A program made the position numbers and the translations under genes. The notes under the pieces were generated by a model, which searched no databases, was not told the origin of the DNA, and worked only from the letters and a program-made list of their open reading frames with translations. DNA of 10,740 nt. It comes from Pseudomonadota bacterium. Its GTDB lineage: Bacteria; Pseudomonadota; Gammaproteobacteria; Xanthomonadales; Xanthomonadaceae. How positions within the stretch are numbered: the stretch's first letter is position 1; each line of letters opens with the position of its first letter. The stretch lies in the NCBI GenBank assembly GCA_023423675.1, contig JAFAFD010000013.1, positions 1-10,740 on the forward strand. The letters run 5' to 3'. Positions 1 to 5,918 of the stretch are shown here, one piece after another.

Positions 1-1114
1 CGCCGCTGCCGCCACGGCCGGGGCACGTCTTGAGATCGCTCCGGCGCTGGCGTCCGATGCCACGCACGCGGGCACAACCACCGGCACCGGTGCCGGCAGC
101 GAGGGTGACATGCTGGGCAATGAACAACTGCGGCAGGCCAGGGAAGACGTTGCCACCCGCGATGCCGAGATCGGTGAGCTGAAGCAGCGTGTGGCCGAGC
201 TGGAAAAGCTGAAGGAGCAGCAGCAGTCGTTGATCGCGATGAAGGACAACGACCTGGCTGCCGCCCAGCAGCGCCTGGCGTCGCCGCCCGGCGCACCCGC
301 CGGTGGCACGCCGTGGTACTGGCTGGGCCTGCCGCTGCTGTTGCTGGTGGCCGGCGCCGCCTGGCTGCTGCGTCGGCGCAAGCCGTCGCCGCTGCCGCCG
401 CTGCGCGAGGAGGGCGACGCCGTGGCGCTGGCCGCTGCGGTGCCCGCCGGTGCCGCGCTGGATTCGCTGGCCGAACAATCGTCCTGGGTCACCGGCCACG
501 AAGAGGACGGCCGCCAGGAACCGTCGATGCCGGCCTGGGCGATCGAAGAGGATCATGTCGTCCACGCGCATGACGCGCACGCGCATGACGAGCTGGCCGA
601 TGAGGCGCCGTCTGCACTGGTCGAGCCGGAAGACGAACCGGTGGCGCAGCCCGCTGCCGATGTCGAAGCATCCTGGCAGGTGGGGGCGCTGGTCACCGAC
701 GAGGGCGACCAGCTGCCGCCGGCGGTGAGCGACGCACCGCGCTGGGACGAACCCGAGGCAGTGGCGTCGGAACCGGCTGACGTGGCCGCCGTGCCCGCCG
801 ATGAAATCGGTGTGCCCGACTACGCCCTGCACGCCGAGCAGCAGCCGGAATTCCGCGGCGTGTTCGATCTGCCGGCCGAGCAGAGCGAGCAGGCGCAGCC
901 CGTGCAGGCGGCCAGCGAAGACCTGGACCCGGCCGCTGGATCCAGCAGCAACGACTGGGCCCCGCGCGCGGGCCAGGAGCGCCTGGAACTGGCCATCGCC
1001 TACCTGGACCTCGGCGATTCGCAGACCGCGCGGACCCTGCTGGAAGAAGTCGCCACCGATGGCGACGTGCACTGCCAGGCCCAGGCGCGCGAACTGCTCG
1101 CCCGCCTGGACTGA
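1..1114 (+). CDS. fimV: FimV family pilus-assembly / polar hub protein, C-terminal part (5' end outside window)
   Basis: The reading frame is open from the left edge (first full codon at base 2) to a TGA at 1112-1114, giving 370 residues of a larger protein. Seen in order: a low-complexity Ala/Gly/Thr stretch; a heptad-like coiled coil (about residues 45-93); one hydrophobic membrane segment (about 105-123, bases 314-370) ending in three arginines; a long acidic, Pro/Ala-rich tail; and a C-terminal helical motif (about bases 970-1111) with the 'LELAIAYLDLGD..TARTLLEEV' pattern of the FimV C-terminal domain. Known for the family: an inner-membrane protein with periplasmic LysM part and cytoplasmic TPR part, needed for type IV pili, twitching and polar organisation in Pseudomonas. 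The LysM region would lie upstream and is not visible. ATG at 110 is an internal Met, not the start. truA lying just downstream fits the order known in this group. A His-rich insert (residues 185-195) is the only oddity. Confidence 0.9.
   Translation, partial: AAAATAGARLEIAPALASDATHAGTTTGTGAGSEGDMLGNEQLRQAREDVATRDAEIGELKQRVAELEKLKEQQQSLIAMKDNDLAAAQQRLASPPGAPAGGTPWYWLGLPLLLLVAGAAWLLRRRKPSPLPPLREEGDAVALAAAVPAGAALDSLAEQSSWVTGHEEDGRQEPSMPAWAIEEDHVVHAHDAHAHDELADEAPSALVEPEDEPVAQPAADVEASWQVGALVTDEGDQLPPAVSDAPRWDEPEAVASEPADVAAVPADEIGVPDYALHAEQQPEFRGVFDLPAEQSEQAQPVQAASEDLDPAAGSSSNDWAPRAGQERLELAIAYLDLGDSQTARTLLEEVATDGDVHCQAQARELLARLD
563..592 (+). repeat. 15-bp tandem duplication inside fimV coding a His-rich segment
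   Basis: Bases 563-577 and 578-592 match at 14 of 15 positions (unit CACGCGCATGACGMG). Each copy encodes His-Ala-His-Asp plus Ala or Glu, so the frame is kept. It lies in the acidic, low-complexity tail after the membrane segment and looks like a recent slippage duplication. Confidence 0.85.
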
Positions 1115-1136
1115 CCACTGGACCACAGGGCCACCC

Positions 1137-1496
1137 ATGAGCCGCGAAAACCGCATCGACTACGTTGAGTTCGCCTCGGCCGACCCGGCCGCCAGCCGTG
1201 CCTTCTTCGAGGCCGTGTTCGGCTGGTCGTTCGTCGACTACGGCGAGGACTACACCGCCTTCGACGATGGCCGCCTGCAGGGCGGCTTCTTCCGCGGCCA
1301 GCCGCAGCGTGCCGAGGCCGGCGCACCGCTGCTGGTGCTGTATGCCGACCTGCTGGCACCGGTCGAAGCCGCGGTGCGCGCGGCCGGTGGGCTCGTCGTC
1401 CGATCCGTTTTCTCTTTCCCCGGTGGCAGCCGCTTCCAGTTCGTCGAGCCCGGTGGCAACGAACTGGCGGTCTGGTCCGAACGCGACCCGGCCTGA
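1137..1496 (+). CDS. VOC (vicinal oxygen chelate) / glyoxalase-like protein, 119 aa
   Basis: The protein has one VOC-type module: a first strand followed by 'ADPAASRAFFEAVFGWSF' (residues 15-32), the classic strand-helix start of glyoxalase/bleomycin-resistance folds, and a C-terminal strand pair with 'FVEPGGNELAVWS' (102-114). Glu11 and Glu109 sit where VOC proteins often place metal ligands, but a full ligand set cannot be assigned. Single-module VOC proteins act as dimers; substrates range over glyoxalase, dioxygenase and drug-binding roles, so the reaction is unknown. I chose the ATG at 1137 because the conserved module begins within ten residues of it and AGGG at 1127-1130 is a plausible ribosome site. 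The frame stays open upstream to 801, but that part lies inside fimV. The gene starts 22 bases after fimV and ends 35 bases before truA, so it is probably co-transcribed with both. Confidence 0.8.
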   Translation: MSRENRIDYVEFASADPAASRAFFEAVFGWSFVDYGEDYTAFDDGRLQGGFFRGQPQRAEAGAPLLVLYADLLAPVEAAVRAAGGLVVRSVFSFPGGSRFQFVEPGGNELAVWSERDPA

Positions 1497-1531
1497 GCGC
1501 CGCTCCACCCGCAACATCGAGGTAGCAGCAC

Positions 1532-2302
1532 ATGCGTTACGCGCTCGGCGTCGAGTACGACGGCAGCGATTTCAGGGGCTGGCAGAACCTGGGCGAGGGC
1601 GGACCCAGCGTCCAGGCCAGCCTGGAGAAGGCCCTGTCCTCGGTGGCCGACGCGCCGCTGCAGGTGGTCTGTGCCGGCCGCACCGATGCGGGCGTGCACG
1701 GCCAGTGCCAGGTCGTGCATTTCGATACCGACGTGGCTCGCGATCCGCGCGCCTGGATGCTGGGCACCACCACGCGCCTGCCGCGTTCGATCGCGGTGCG
1801 CTGGTGCGTGCCGGTGGCCGATGATTTCCACGCCCGCTTCTCGGCGCGTGCGCGCCGCTACCGCTACCGCCTGCTCAACCGCGAGGTGCGCCCGGCGCTG
1901 GACCGGCAGACCCTGAGCTGGGAACGGCGGGCGCTGGACGAGACCCTCATGCATGCCGCCGGCCAGGCCCTGCTCGGCGAGAACGACTTCAGTGCGTTCC
2001 GCTCGGTGCAGTGCCAGGCCCTGCATGCGCGGCGTGAACTGCAGTCCCTGCAGGTCAGCCGCCAGGGCGAGGTGATCGAGGTGGCGGTGCGTGGCAATGC
2101 ATTCCTTCATCACATGGTCCGCAATATCGTCGGTTCGCTGATCATGGTCGGCAGCGGCGAGAAACCGGTGGAGTGGATCGCCGAGCTGCTGGCCGGCCGT
2201 GATCGCACCGTTGCCGGCCCTACCGCACCGCCGCAGGGGCTGGTGTTCCTGGGGCCGCTGTACCCCGACAACTGGCAACTGCCTGCCGAGGTCACCTTAT
2301 GA
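1532..2302 (+). CDS. truA: tRNA pseudouridine(38-40) synthase TruA
   Basis: TruA converts uridines 38-40 in the tRNA anticodon stem-loop to pseudouridine in the cytoplasm. The 256-residue length suits the family (E. coli TruA is about 270). Visible signatures: N-terminal '[10 protein letters not shown]' (residues 9-18); '[10 protein letters not shown]' (48-57) with the catalytic Asp52; the 'RYRYRLLNR' strand (109-117) with the conserved Tyr110 expected to stack in the active site; 'DFSAFRS' (152-158); and '[11 protein letters not shown]' (191-201) of the C-terminal half. The start is firm: GAGG at 1519-1522 lies 9 bases upstream and the first strand begins at once. Its stop overlaps the trpF start by four bases (ATGA), which suggests coupled translation. 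There is no terminator between it and the upstream VOC gene. Identification is secure. Confidence 0.98.
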   Translation: MRYALGVEYDGSDFRGWQNLGEGGPSVQASLEKALSSVADAPLQVVCAGRTDAGVHGQCQVVHFDTDVARDPRAWMLGTTTRLPRSIAVRWCVPVADDFHARFSARARRYRYRLLNREVRPALDRQTLSWERRALDETLMHAAGQALLGENDFSAFRSVQCQALHARRELQSLQVSRQGEVIEVAVRGNAFLHHMVRNIVGSLIMVGSGEKPVEWIAELLAGRDRTVAGPTAPPQGLVFLGPLYPDNWQLPAEVTL

Positions 2303-2955
2303 GCCGCTCCTACTACCGTACCCGCATCAAGTTCTGTGGCATGACCCGCGCCGGCGATGTGCGCCTGGCCGGCGAACTGGGCGTGGACGCGGTGGGTTTC
2401 ATCTTTGCCCGTGAAAGCAGCCGCCGGGTGGCCCCGGCCGAAGCCCGGGCGATGCGCCAGGCCATCGCACCGATGGTCGACGTGGTGGCGCTGTTCCGCA
2501 ACAACAGCAAGGAAGAGGTGCGTGAAGTGCTGCGCACCGTGCGTCCGACCCTGCTGCAGTTCCATGGCGAGGAAGACGAGAGCTTCTGCCGCAGCTTCAA
2601 CATGCCCTACCTGAAAGCCATCGCCATGGGCGGCCGCGAGGACGTCAACGCACGCACGCTGCAGCTGCGTTACCCGAGCGCGGCCGGCTTCCTGTTCGAC
2701 AGCCACGCCCCGGGCGGCGGTGGCGGCACCGGCGTGGCCTTCGACTGGGCGCGCATTCCCACCGGCCTGCACCGCCCGTTCCTGCTGGCCGGCGGGCTCA
2801 ACCCGGAAAACGTCAAGGACGCCATCCTCGCCACCCTGCCGTGGGGCGTGGATGTATCCAGCGGCATCGAGGTCGAGCCAGGCATCAAGGACGGCTACAA
2901 GATGCGCACGTTCGTCGAGGAAGTGCGCAGCGCCGACTGCACCGTGCTGGAGTAA
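2299..2955 (+). CDS. trpF: Phosphoribosylanthranilate isomerase TrpF
   Basis: TrpF catalyses the Amadori rearrangement of N-(5'-phosphoribosyl)anthranilate to CdRP, the third step of tryptophan synthesis from chorismate. The 218-residue TIM-barrel shows the family marks in order: 'IKFCGMTR' (residues 10-17) with general base Cys13; 'GVDAVGFIF' in the next strand; 'LLQFHGEE'; 'FLFDS' with general acid Asp134, followed by a Gly-rich phosphate loop 'GGGGGTG'; '[11 protein letters not shown]'; and 'GVDVSSGIE', the second phosphate-binding loop near the C-terminus. The ATG overlaps the truA stop by four bases with no separate strong ribosome site, so translation is probably coupled. The stop is followed after a few bases by a strong hairpin. 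trpB and trpA, which often follow trpF in relatives, are absent from this window. Identification is secure. Confidence 0.98.
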   Translation: MSRSYYRTRIKFCGMTRAGDVRLAGELGVDAVGFIFARESSRRVAPAEARAMRQAIAPMVDVVALFRNNSKEEVREVLRTVRPTLLQFHGEEDESFCRSFNMPYLKAIAMGGREDVNARTLQLRYPSAAGFLFDSHAPGGGGGTGVAFDWARIPTGLHRPFLLAGGLNPENVKDAILATLPWGVDVSSGIEVEPGIKDGYKMRTFVEEVRSADCTVLE

Positions 2956-2960
2956 TCCCG

Positions 2961-3000
2961 GCGCGGGCCCCGCGCGTGACCGCCTGCGGGCGGCACGCGC
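2961..3000 (+). terminator. Strong GC-rich hairpin after trpF, with a competing upstream stem
   Basis: Bases 2972-2978 (GCGCGTG) pair with 2994-3000 (CACGCGC), and 2980-2984 (CCGCC) with 2989-2993 (GGCGG), around a TGCG loop. This gives a 12-bp stem with one bulged A at 2979. The following bases, CTTCACATTTG, are only moderately T-rich, so it is a weak classical Rho-independent terminator or a transcript-end stabilising stem. A shorter alternative stem, 2961-2966 with 2970-2975, shares bases 2972-2975, so the two cannot form together. The position, six bases after the trpF stop, supports a role in ending the truA-trpF transcript. Confidence 0.55.
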
Positions 3001-3008
3001 CTTCACAT

Positions 3009-3038
3009 TTGTCCCTGCACACCCTCTTCACATAGGAT
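3009..3038 (+). promoter_or_regulatory. Candidate sigma70-type promoter for the yqiJ-yqiK block
   Basis: A possible -35 box TTGTCC (3009-3014, 4 of 6 consensus bases) and -10 box TAGGAT (3033-3038, 4 of 6) are separated by 18 bases. It sits just past the trpF hairpin and about 105 bases before the chosen yqiJ start, in the most AT-rich stretch nearby. The 8-bp direct repeat CTTCACAT occurs at 3001-3008 and 3026-3033, abutting the -35 and overlapping the -10, as an operator might. The match is modest and no start point is known. Confidence 0.35.
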
Positions 3039-3078
3039 GAAGGGGAAGCCATGGCCATGAGGGCCGTGGTGGGATCGA

Positions 3079-3122
3079 CGGAACCGCCCCCCGGCGGATT
3101 CCGAACGGGGCGTCACGCGCCC
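3079..3122 (+). promoter_or_regulatory. Two adjacent hairpins in the presumed yqiJ leader
   Basis: Bases 3079-3088 (CGGAACCGCC) pair with 3093-3103 across a CCCC loop, giving a 10-bp stem with one bulged A at 3098. Then 3108-3112 (GGGCG) pairs with 3118-3122 (CGCCC). Both lie between the candidate promoter and the yqiJ ribosome site at 3131-3136, so they could affect leader stability or translation. Such stems also arise by chance in DNA this rich in G+C. Confidence 0.35.
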
Positions 3123-3130
3123 ACAGCCCG

Positions 3131-3136
3131 GGAAGG
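3131..3136 (+). promoter_or_regulatory. Ribosome binding site deciding the yqiJ start
   Basis: GGAAGG lies 7 bases before the ATG at 3144. It supports this start over the in-frame ATG at 3051, which also has a purine-rich stretch (GGGGAAG, 3042-3048) before it. That upstream start would add 31 residues of polar, hairpin-encoded sequence and would begin only a few bases after the likely transcription start. Confidence 0.6.
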
Positions 3137-3143
3137 CAAAGCG

Positions 3144-3815
3144 ATGCAGGAATTCCTCACCGTCGTGTTCGGTTACCCGACCCTGCCGTACAGCGTCCTG
3201 CTCGCGGTCTCGCTGGTCTATTGGGGACTTGCCGCTTTTGGCCTGGTCGATGATGGCTTCGGCGATCTCGGCGCCGATGGTGCGCTGGACGACGGCACCG
3301 ACCTCAGTGGCCTGTCGGCCCTGTTGCAGCGGTTCGGGCTGGGCGGCGTGCCGGTCATGGTCGTGGTCACCCTGCTGGGGTTCTTCGGCTGGGCGTTGAC
3401 CTATTTCATCCATCTTTTCATCCTGCTGCCGCTGCCGGACGTGCTGCGCTGGGGCTTCGGCACGCTGGTGGCCGTGCTCGCGCCGCTGCCGGCCGTGCCG
3501 ATCACGGCACTGCTGCTGCGCCCCATCCGCAGTTTCCTGCAGCGCCTGCAGCCGGTTGCGCAGGCCTCCCTGCTGGGCCGGGTCGGCGTGGTCGCCTCGC
3601 CGCGGGTGGACGCCCGCAGCGGCCATGCCAATGTCGATGATGGCGGCGCCGGGCTGATCCTGCAGGTGCGCAGCGACATCGAACTGCAGCGTGGCGAGCG
3701 CATCGTGCTGGTCGAGCACGTGGCCGAACAGCACTACTACCGGGTGGTCCGCGCCGACGCGGTCGCCCTCGATTTCCAGGACAACCTGCTTCCGGGCAAC
3801 AAGGAGAATCACTGA
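3144..3815 (+). CDS. yqiJ: YqiJ-like inner-membrane protein with C-terminal OB-fold
   Basis: This 223-residue protein resembles E. coli YqiJ (about 209 residues). It has hydrophobic segments at about 14-34, 70-95 and 103-126, a polar acidic loop 'DDGFGDLGADGALDDG' between the first two, and a soluble beta-rich C-terminal part (about 143-212) beginning 'LLGRVGVVASPRVDARSG', which fits the OB-fold (NfeD-like) domain of the YqiJ family. Known for the family: an OB-fold membrane protein encoded beside a flotillin, probably a partner in membrane microdomains; its biochemical role is not established. Its TGA shares one base with the flotillin ATG (TGATG), and the flotillin ribosome site AAGGAG (3801-3806) lies within its last codons, so the two are co-translated. 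The alternative ATG at 3051 is less likely. The symbol rests on domain layout and context, not a tested orthology. Confidence 0.8.
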   Translation: MQEFLTVVFGYPTLPYSVLLAVSLVYWGLAAFGLVDDGFGDLGADGALDDGTDLSGLSALLQRFGLGGVPVMVVVTLLGFFGWALTYFIHLFILLPLPDVLRWGFGTLVAVLAPLPAVPITALLLRPIRSFLQRLQPVAQASLLGRVGVVASPRVDARSGHANVDDGGAGLILQVRSDIELQRGERIVLVEHVAEQHYYRVVRADAVALDFQDNLLPGNKENH

Positions 3816-5833
3816 TGAGTTTCGCTGGCGCGGCCCCCTTCCTGATCGGGATCATCGTCGTCGTAGGCCTGCTGCTGGGCCTGGCCGGACTGTTCAAGGC
3901 GTTCTACCGCAAGGTCGACCAGGGCGTGGCCCTGATCGTCAACGACATGAGTGCCACGCCCAAGGTGCACTTCACCGGTGCGCTGATCATCCCGGTGCTG
4001 TACCGCGCCGAGCTGATGCGCATCAGCCTGATCACCCTGCAGATCGACCGCCGCGGCAAGGAAGGCCTGATCTGCCGCGATAATATGCGCGCCGACATTG
4101 CCGTGGCCTTCTACCTGCGGGTGAACGAAACCCAGGCCGACGTGCTGCGCGTGGCCAAGGCCATCGGTGCCGACCGTGCGTCGGACAAGCACGCCGTCGA
4201 TGAGCTGTTTAACGCCAAGTTCTCCGAGGCGCTGAAGACGGTCGGCAAGAAGTTCGACTTCACCGAGCTGTTCGAGAAGCGCCAGGAATTCCGCGACGAG
4301 ATCATCGCGGTCATCGGCAACGATCTGAACGGCTATGTGCTCGAAGACGTGGCCATCGATTACCTGGAGCAGACCCCGAAGTCGCTGCTGGACCAGTTCA
4401 ACATCCTCGACGCGCAGGGCATCCGCAAGATCACCGAGCTGACCGCCGCGCAGAACGTGGTGACCAACGAGCTGGAGCAGAACGAGAAGCTCGCCATCAC
4501 CAAGAAGAACGTGGAAGCGCGCGAAGCCCTGCTGGCCCTGGAACGCCAGCAGGCCGAGGCCGAGGCGCGGCAGAAGCGCGAGATCGAGACCATCCGCGCA
4601 CGCGAGGAAGCCGAGACCGCCAAGGTGCAGGAAGAGCAGCGCCAGCTGTCCGAGAACGCGCGCATCGAAGCACAGCAGCTGATCGAGATCCGCGACCAGA
4701 ACCGCCTGCGCGAAGTGGAAGTGGCCGAACAGAACCGCCAGCGTGCGGTGGCCATCGAAGCCGAGCGCGTGGAGCGTGCGCGCCAGCTGGAGCAGGTCAC
4801 AACGGACCGCGAAGTGCAGCTGCAGGGCGTGGAGCGTGACAAGGTGGTCGAGCAGGGCAAGATGGACGTGGCCAACATCACCCGCGAACGCATCTCCATC
4901 GACAAGACCGTGGCCCAGGAAGAAGAGCGCATCAAGGAAGTGCGCGAGGTCTCCGAGGCCGACCGCCAGAAGCAGGTGCTGATCCTAGAAGCCGAAGCGA
5001 AGGCGCAGGAATCGCTGGTGCGCGAAGTGAAGGAAGCGCAGGCCCGCGAAACCGCCTCCAAGCACCGTGCCGTGGAACTGACCACCCTGGCCCAGGCCGA
5101 GCACGAAGCGGCCGGCAAGCAGGCCGAGGCCAAGCGCCTGCTGGCCGACGCGTTCCGTGCCGAACAGGCCGCGCCGGGCCTGGCCGAAGCGCAGGTGCGT
5201 GAAGCCTCCGCGCTGGCCATCGAGAAGGTCGGCATCGCCGAAGCCCGCGTGATCGAAGCCAAGGCCGAAGCCAACCTGAAGCAGGGCAGCAACGAGGCCC
5301 GCGTGCTGGCCGAGACCCTGCAGGCCCAGGCCCAGGGCGAGGAGAAGATGGGCCTGGCCCGTGCCACCGCCACCGAATCGCTGGGCAACGCCGAAGCCGG
5401 CGTTGTGCAGAAGAAGCTGCTGGCCGAAGCCGAGGGCCTGGTGCGCAAGTTCGAAGCCATTGCGTCGCTGAGCGACCAGGCGCGTGGCCACGAAGAGTTC
5501 CGCATGATGCTGGACAACAGCCTGAAGCAGGCGCTGGCCTCCATCGAAGCAGGCAAGGAAGTCTCGCGCGAGAACGCCAACGTCATCGCCAGCGCACTGC
5601 GCAACGCCGACATCGACCTGGTCGGTGGCGACGGTGGCATGTTCGAGAACCTGGTCAAGGCGGTGTCGCTGGGCAAGTCGATCGAAGGCTTCGCCGGCAA
5701 GAGCCCGATCGTGCAGGAGCTGATGCAGCGCTACCTGGGCGTGGCCGTGGCCGAACCGGCACCGCGGCAGATCGCCGGGGACGCCGAGGTGGCACCGACC
5801 GTGTCGGCCGCCGTGGTCGACAGCGCCCGTTGA
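3815..5833 (+). CDS. yqiK: Flotillin family protein (YqiK-like, SPFH domain)
   Basis: This 672-residue protein begins with one membrane segment (about residues 9-27), followed by a positively charged 'FYRK' and an SPFH/band-7 domain (about 30-200) including 'GLICRDNMRADIAVAFYLRV' (84-103). A very long Ala/Glu/Gln/Arg-rich coiled coil fills about 205-540, with 'EAxAKAxA' and 'EARVIEAKAEA' type repeats. The end is less repetitive: 'FEAIASLSDQ', then 'DIDLVGGDGGMFENLVKA' and a Pro/Ala tail. Known for the family: flotillins oligomerise on the inner membrane and organise microdomains, with a neighbouring NfeD- or YqiJ-type OB-fold protein as partner. It is longer than E. coli YqiK (about 553), mostly in the coiled coil. 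Translation is coupled to yqiJ (one-base overlap, AAGGAG 8 bases upstream). It is followed by two hairpins and then the giant ATPase, which suggests a scaffold for that ATPase; this last point is inference. Confidence 0.93.
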   Translation: MSFAGAAPFLIGIIVVVGLLLGLAGLFKAFYRKVDQGVALIVNDMSATPKVHFTGALIIPVLYRAELMRISLITLQIDRRGKEGLICRDNMRADIAVAFYLRVNETQADVLRVAKAIGADRASDKHAVDELFNAKFSEALKTVGKKFDFTELFEKRQEFRDEIIAVIGNDLNGYVLEDVAIDYLEQTPKSLLDQFNILDAQGIRKITELTAAQNVVTNELEQNEKLAITKKNVEAREALLALERQQAEAEARQKREIETIRAREEAETAKVQEEQRQLSENARIEAQQLIEIRDQNRLREVEVAEQNRQRAVAIEAERVERARQLEQVTTDREVQLQGVERDKVVEQGKMDVANITRERISIDKTVAQEEERIKEVREVSEADRQKQVLILEAEAKAQESLVREVKEAQARETASKHRAVELTTLAQAEHEAAGKQAEAKRLLADAFRAEQAAPGLAEAQVREASALAIEKVGIAEARVIEAKAEANLKQGSNEARVLAETLQAQAQGEEKMGLARATATESLGNAEAGVVQKKLLAEAEGLVRKFEAIASLSDQARGHEEFRMMLDNSLKQALASIEAGKEVSRENANVIASALRNADIDLVGGDGGMFENLVKAVSLGKSIEGFAGKSPIVQELMQRYLGVAVAEPAPRQIAGDAEVAPTVSAAVVDSAR

Positions 5834-5838
5834 TGCAC

Positions 5839-5867
5839 CGGGCGATGGCTGCTGCGGCCATCGCCCG
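5839..5867 (+). terminator. Perfect 11-bp hairpin directly after the flotillin gene
   Basis: CGGGCGATGGC (5839-5849) pairs perfectly with GCCATCGCCCG (5857-5867) around the 7-base loop TGCTGCG, starting five bases after the stop codon. No T-run follows, so it may be a partial terminator, a Rho-related stop, or a 3'-end stem that protects the yqiJ-yqiK message. Confidence 0.5.
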
Positions 5868-5872
5868 CCCGC

Positions 5873-5894
5873 GCCGGCCGCGACCACGGCCGGC
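5873..5894 (+). promoter_or_regulatory. Second perfect hairpin, just upstream of the ATPase gene
   Basis: GCCGGCCG (5873-5880) pairs perfectly with CGGCCGGC (5887-5894) around the loop CGACCA. It ends 12 bases before the GGAAG (5907-5911) that serves as ribosome site for the ATG at 5919. Together with the stem at 5839-5867 it fills most of the 85-base gap and could set the ratio of ATPase to flotillin expression. Confidence 0.45.
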
Positions 5895-5918
5895 CGTCCG
5901 TGAGCCGGAAGCCTGCTG

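Noticed and set aside
801..1136. Upstream extension of the VOC reading frame
   Set aside because: It overlaps the fimV 3' end and gives a basic low-complexity product. The VOC module and ribosome site fit a start at 1137.
3037..3060. Seven-residue leader-peptide frame (MKGKPWP) before yqiJ
   Set aside because: It has a single Trp, no ribosome site of its own, would start upstream of the likely transcript start, and has no linked attenuator; most likely chance.
3051..3143. Longer yqiJ start at ATG 3051
   Set aside because: The 31 added residues are polar, have no family resemblance and are encoded by the leader hairpins. GGAAGG before 3144 and the hydrophobic N-terminus typical of YqiJ favour the shorter form, although GGGGAAG at 3042-3048 keeps it possible.
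4360..5700. 446-codon antisense frame opposite the flotillin coiled coil
   Set aside because: Its Ser/Ala/Arg/Thr-rich product is what results from reading Glu/Ala/Arg coiled-coil codons backwards; no start signal or family resemblance.
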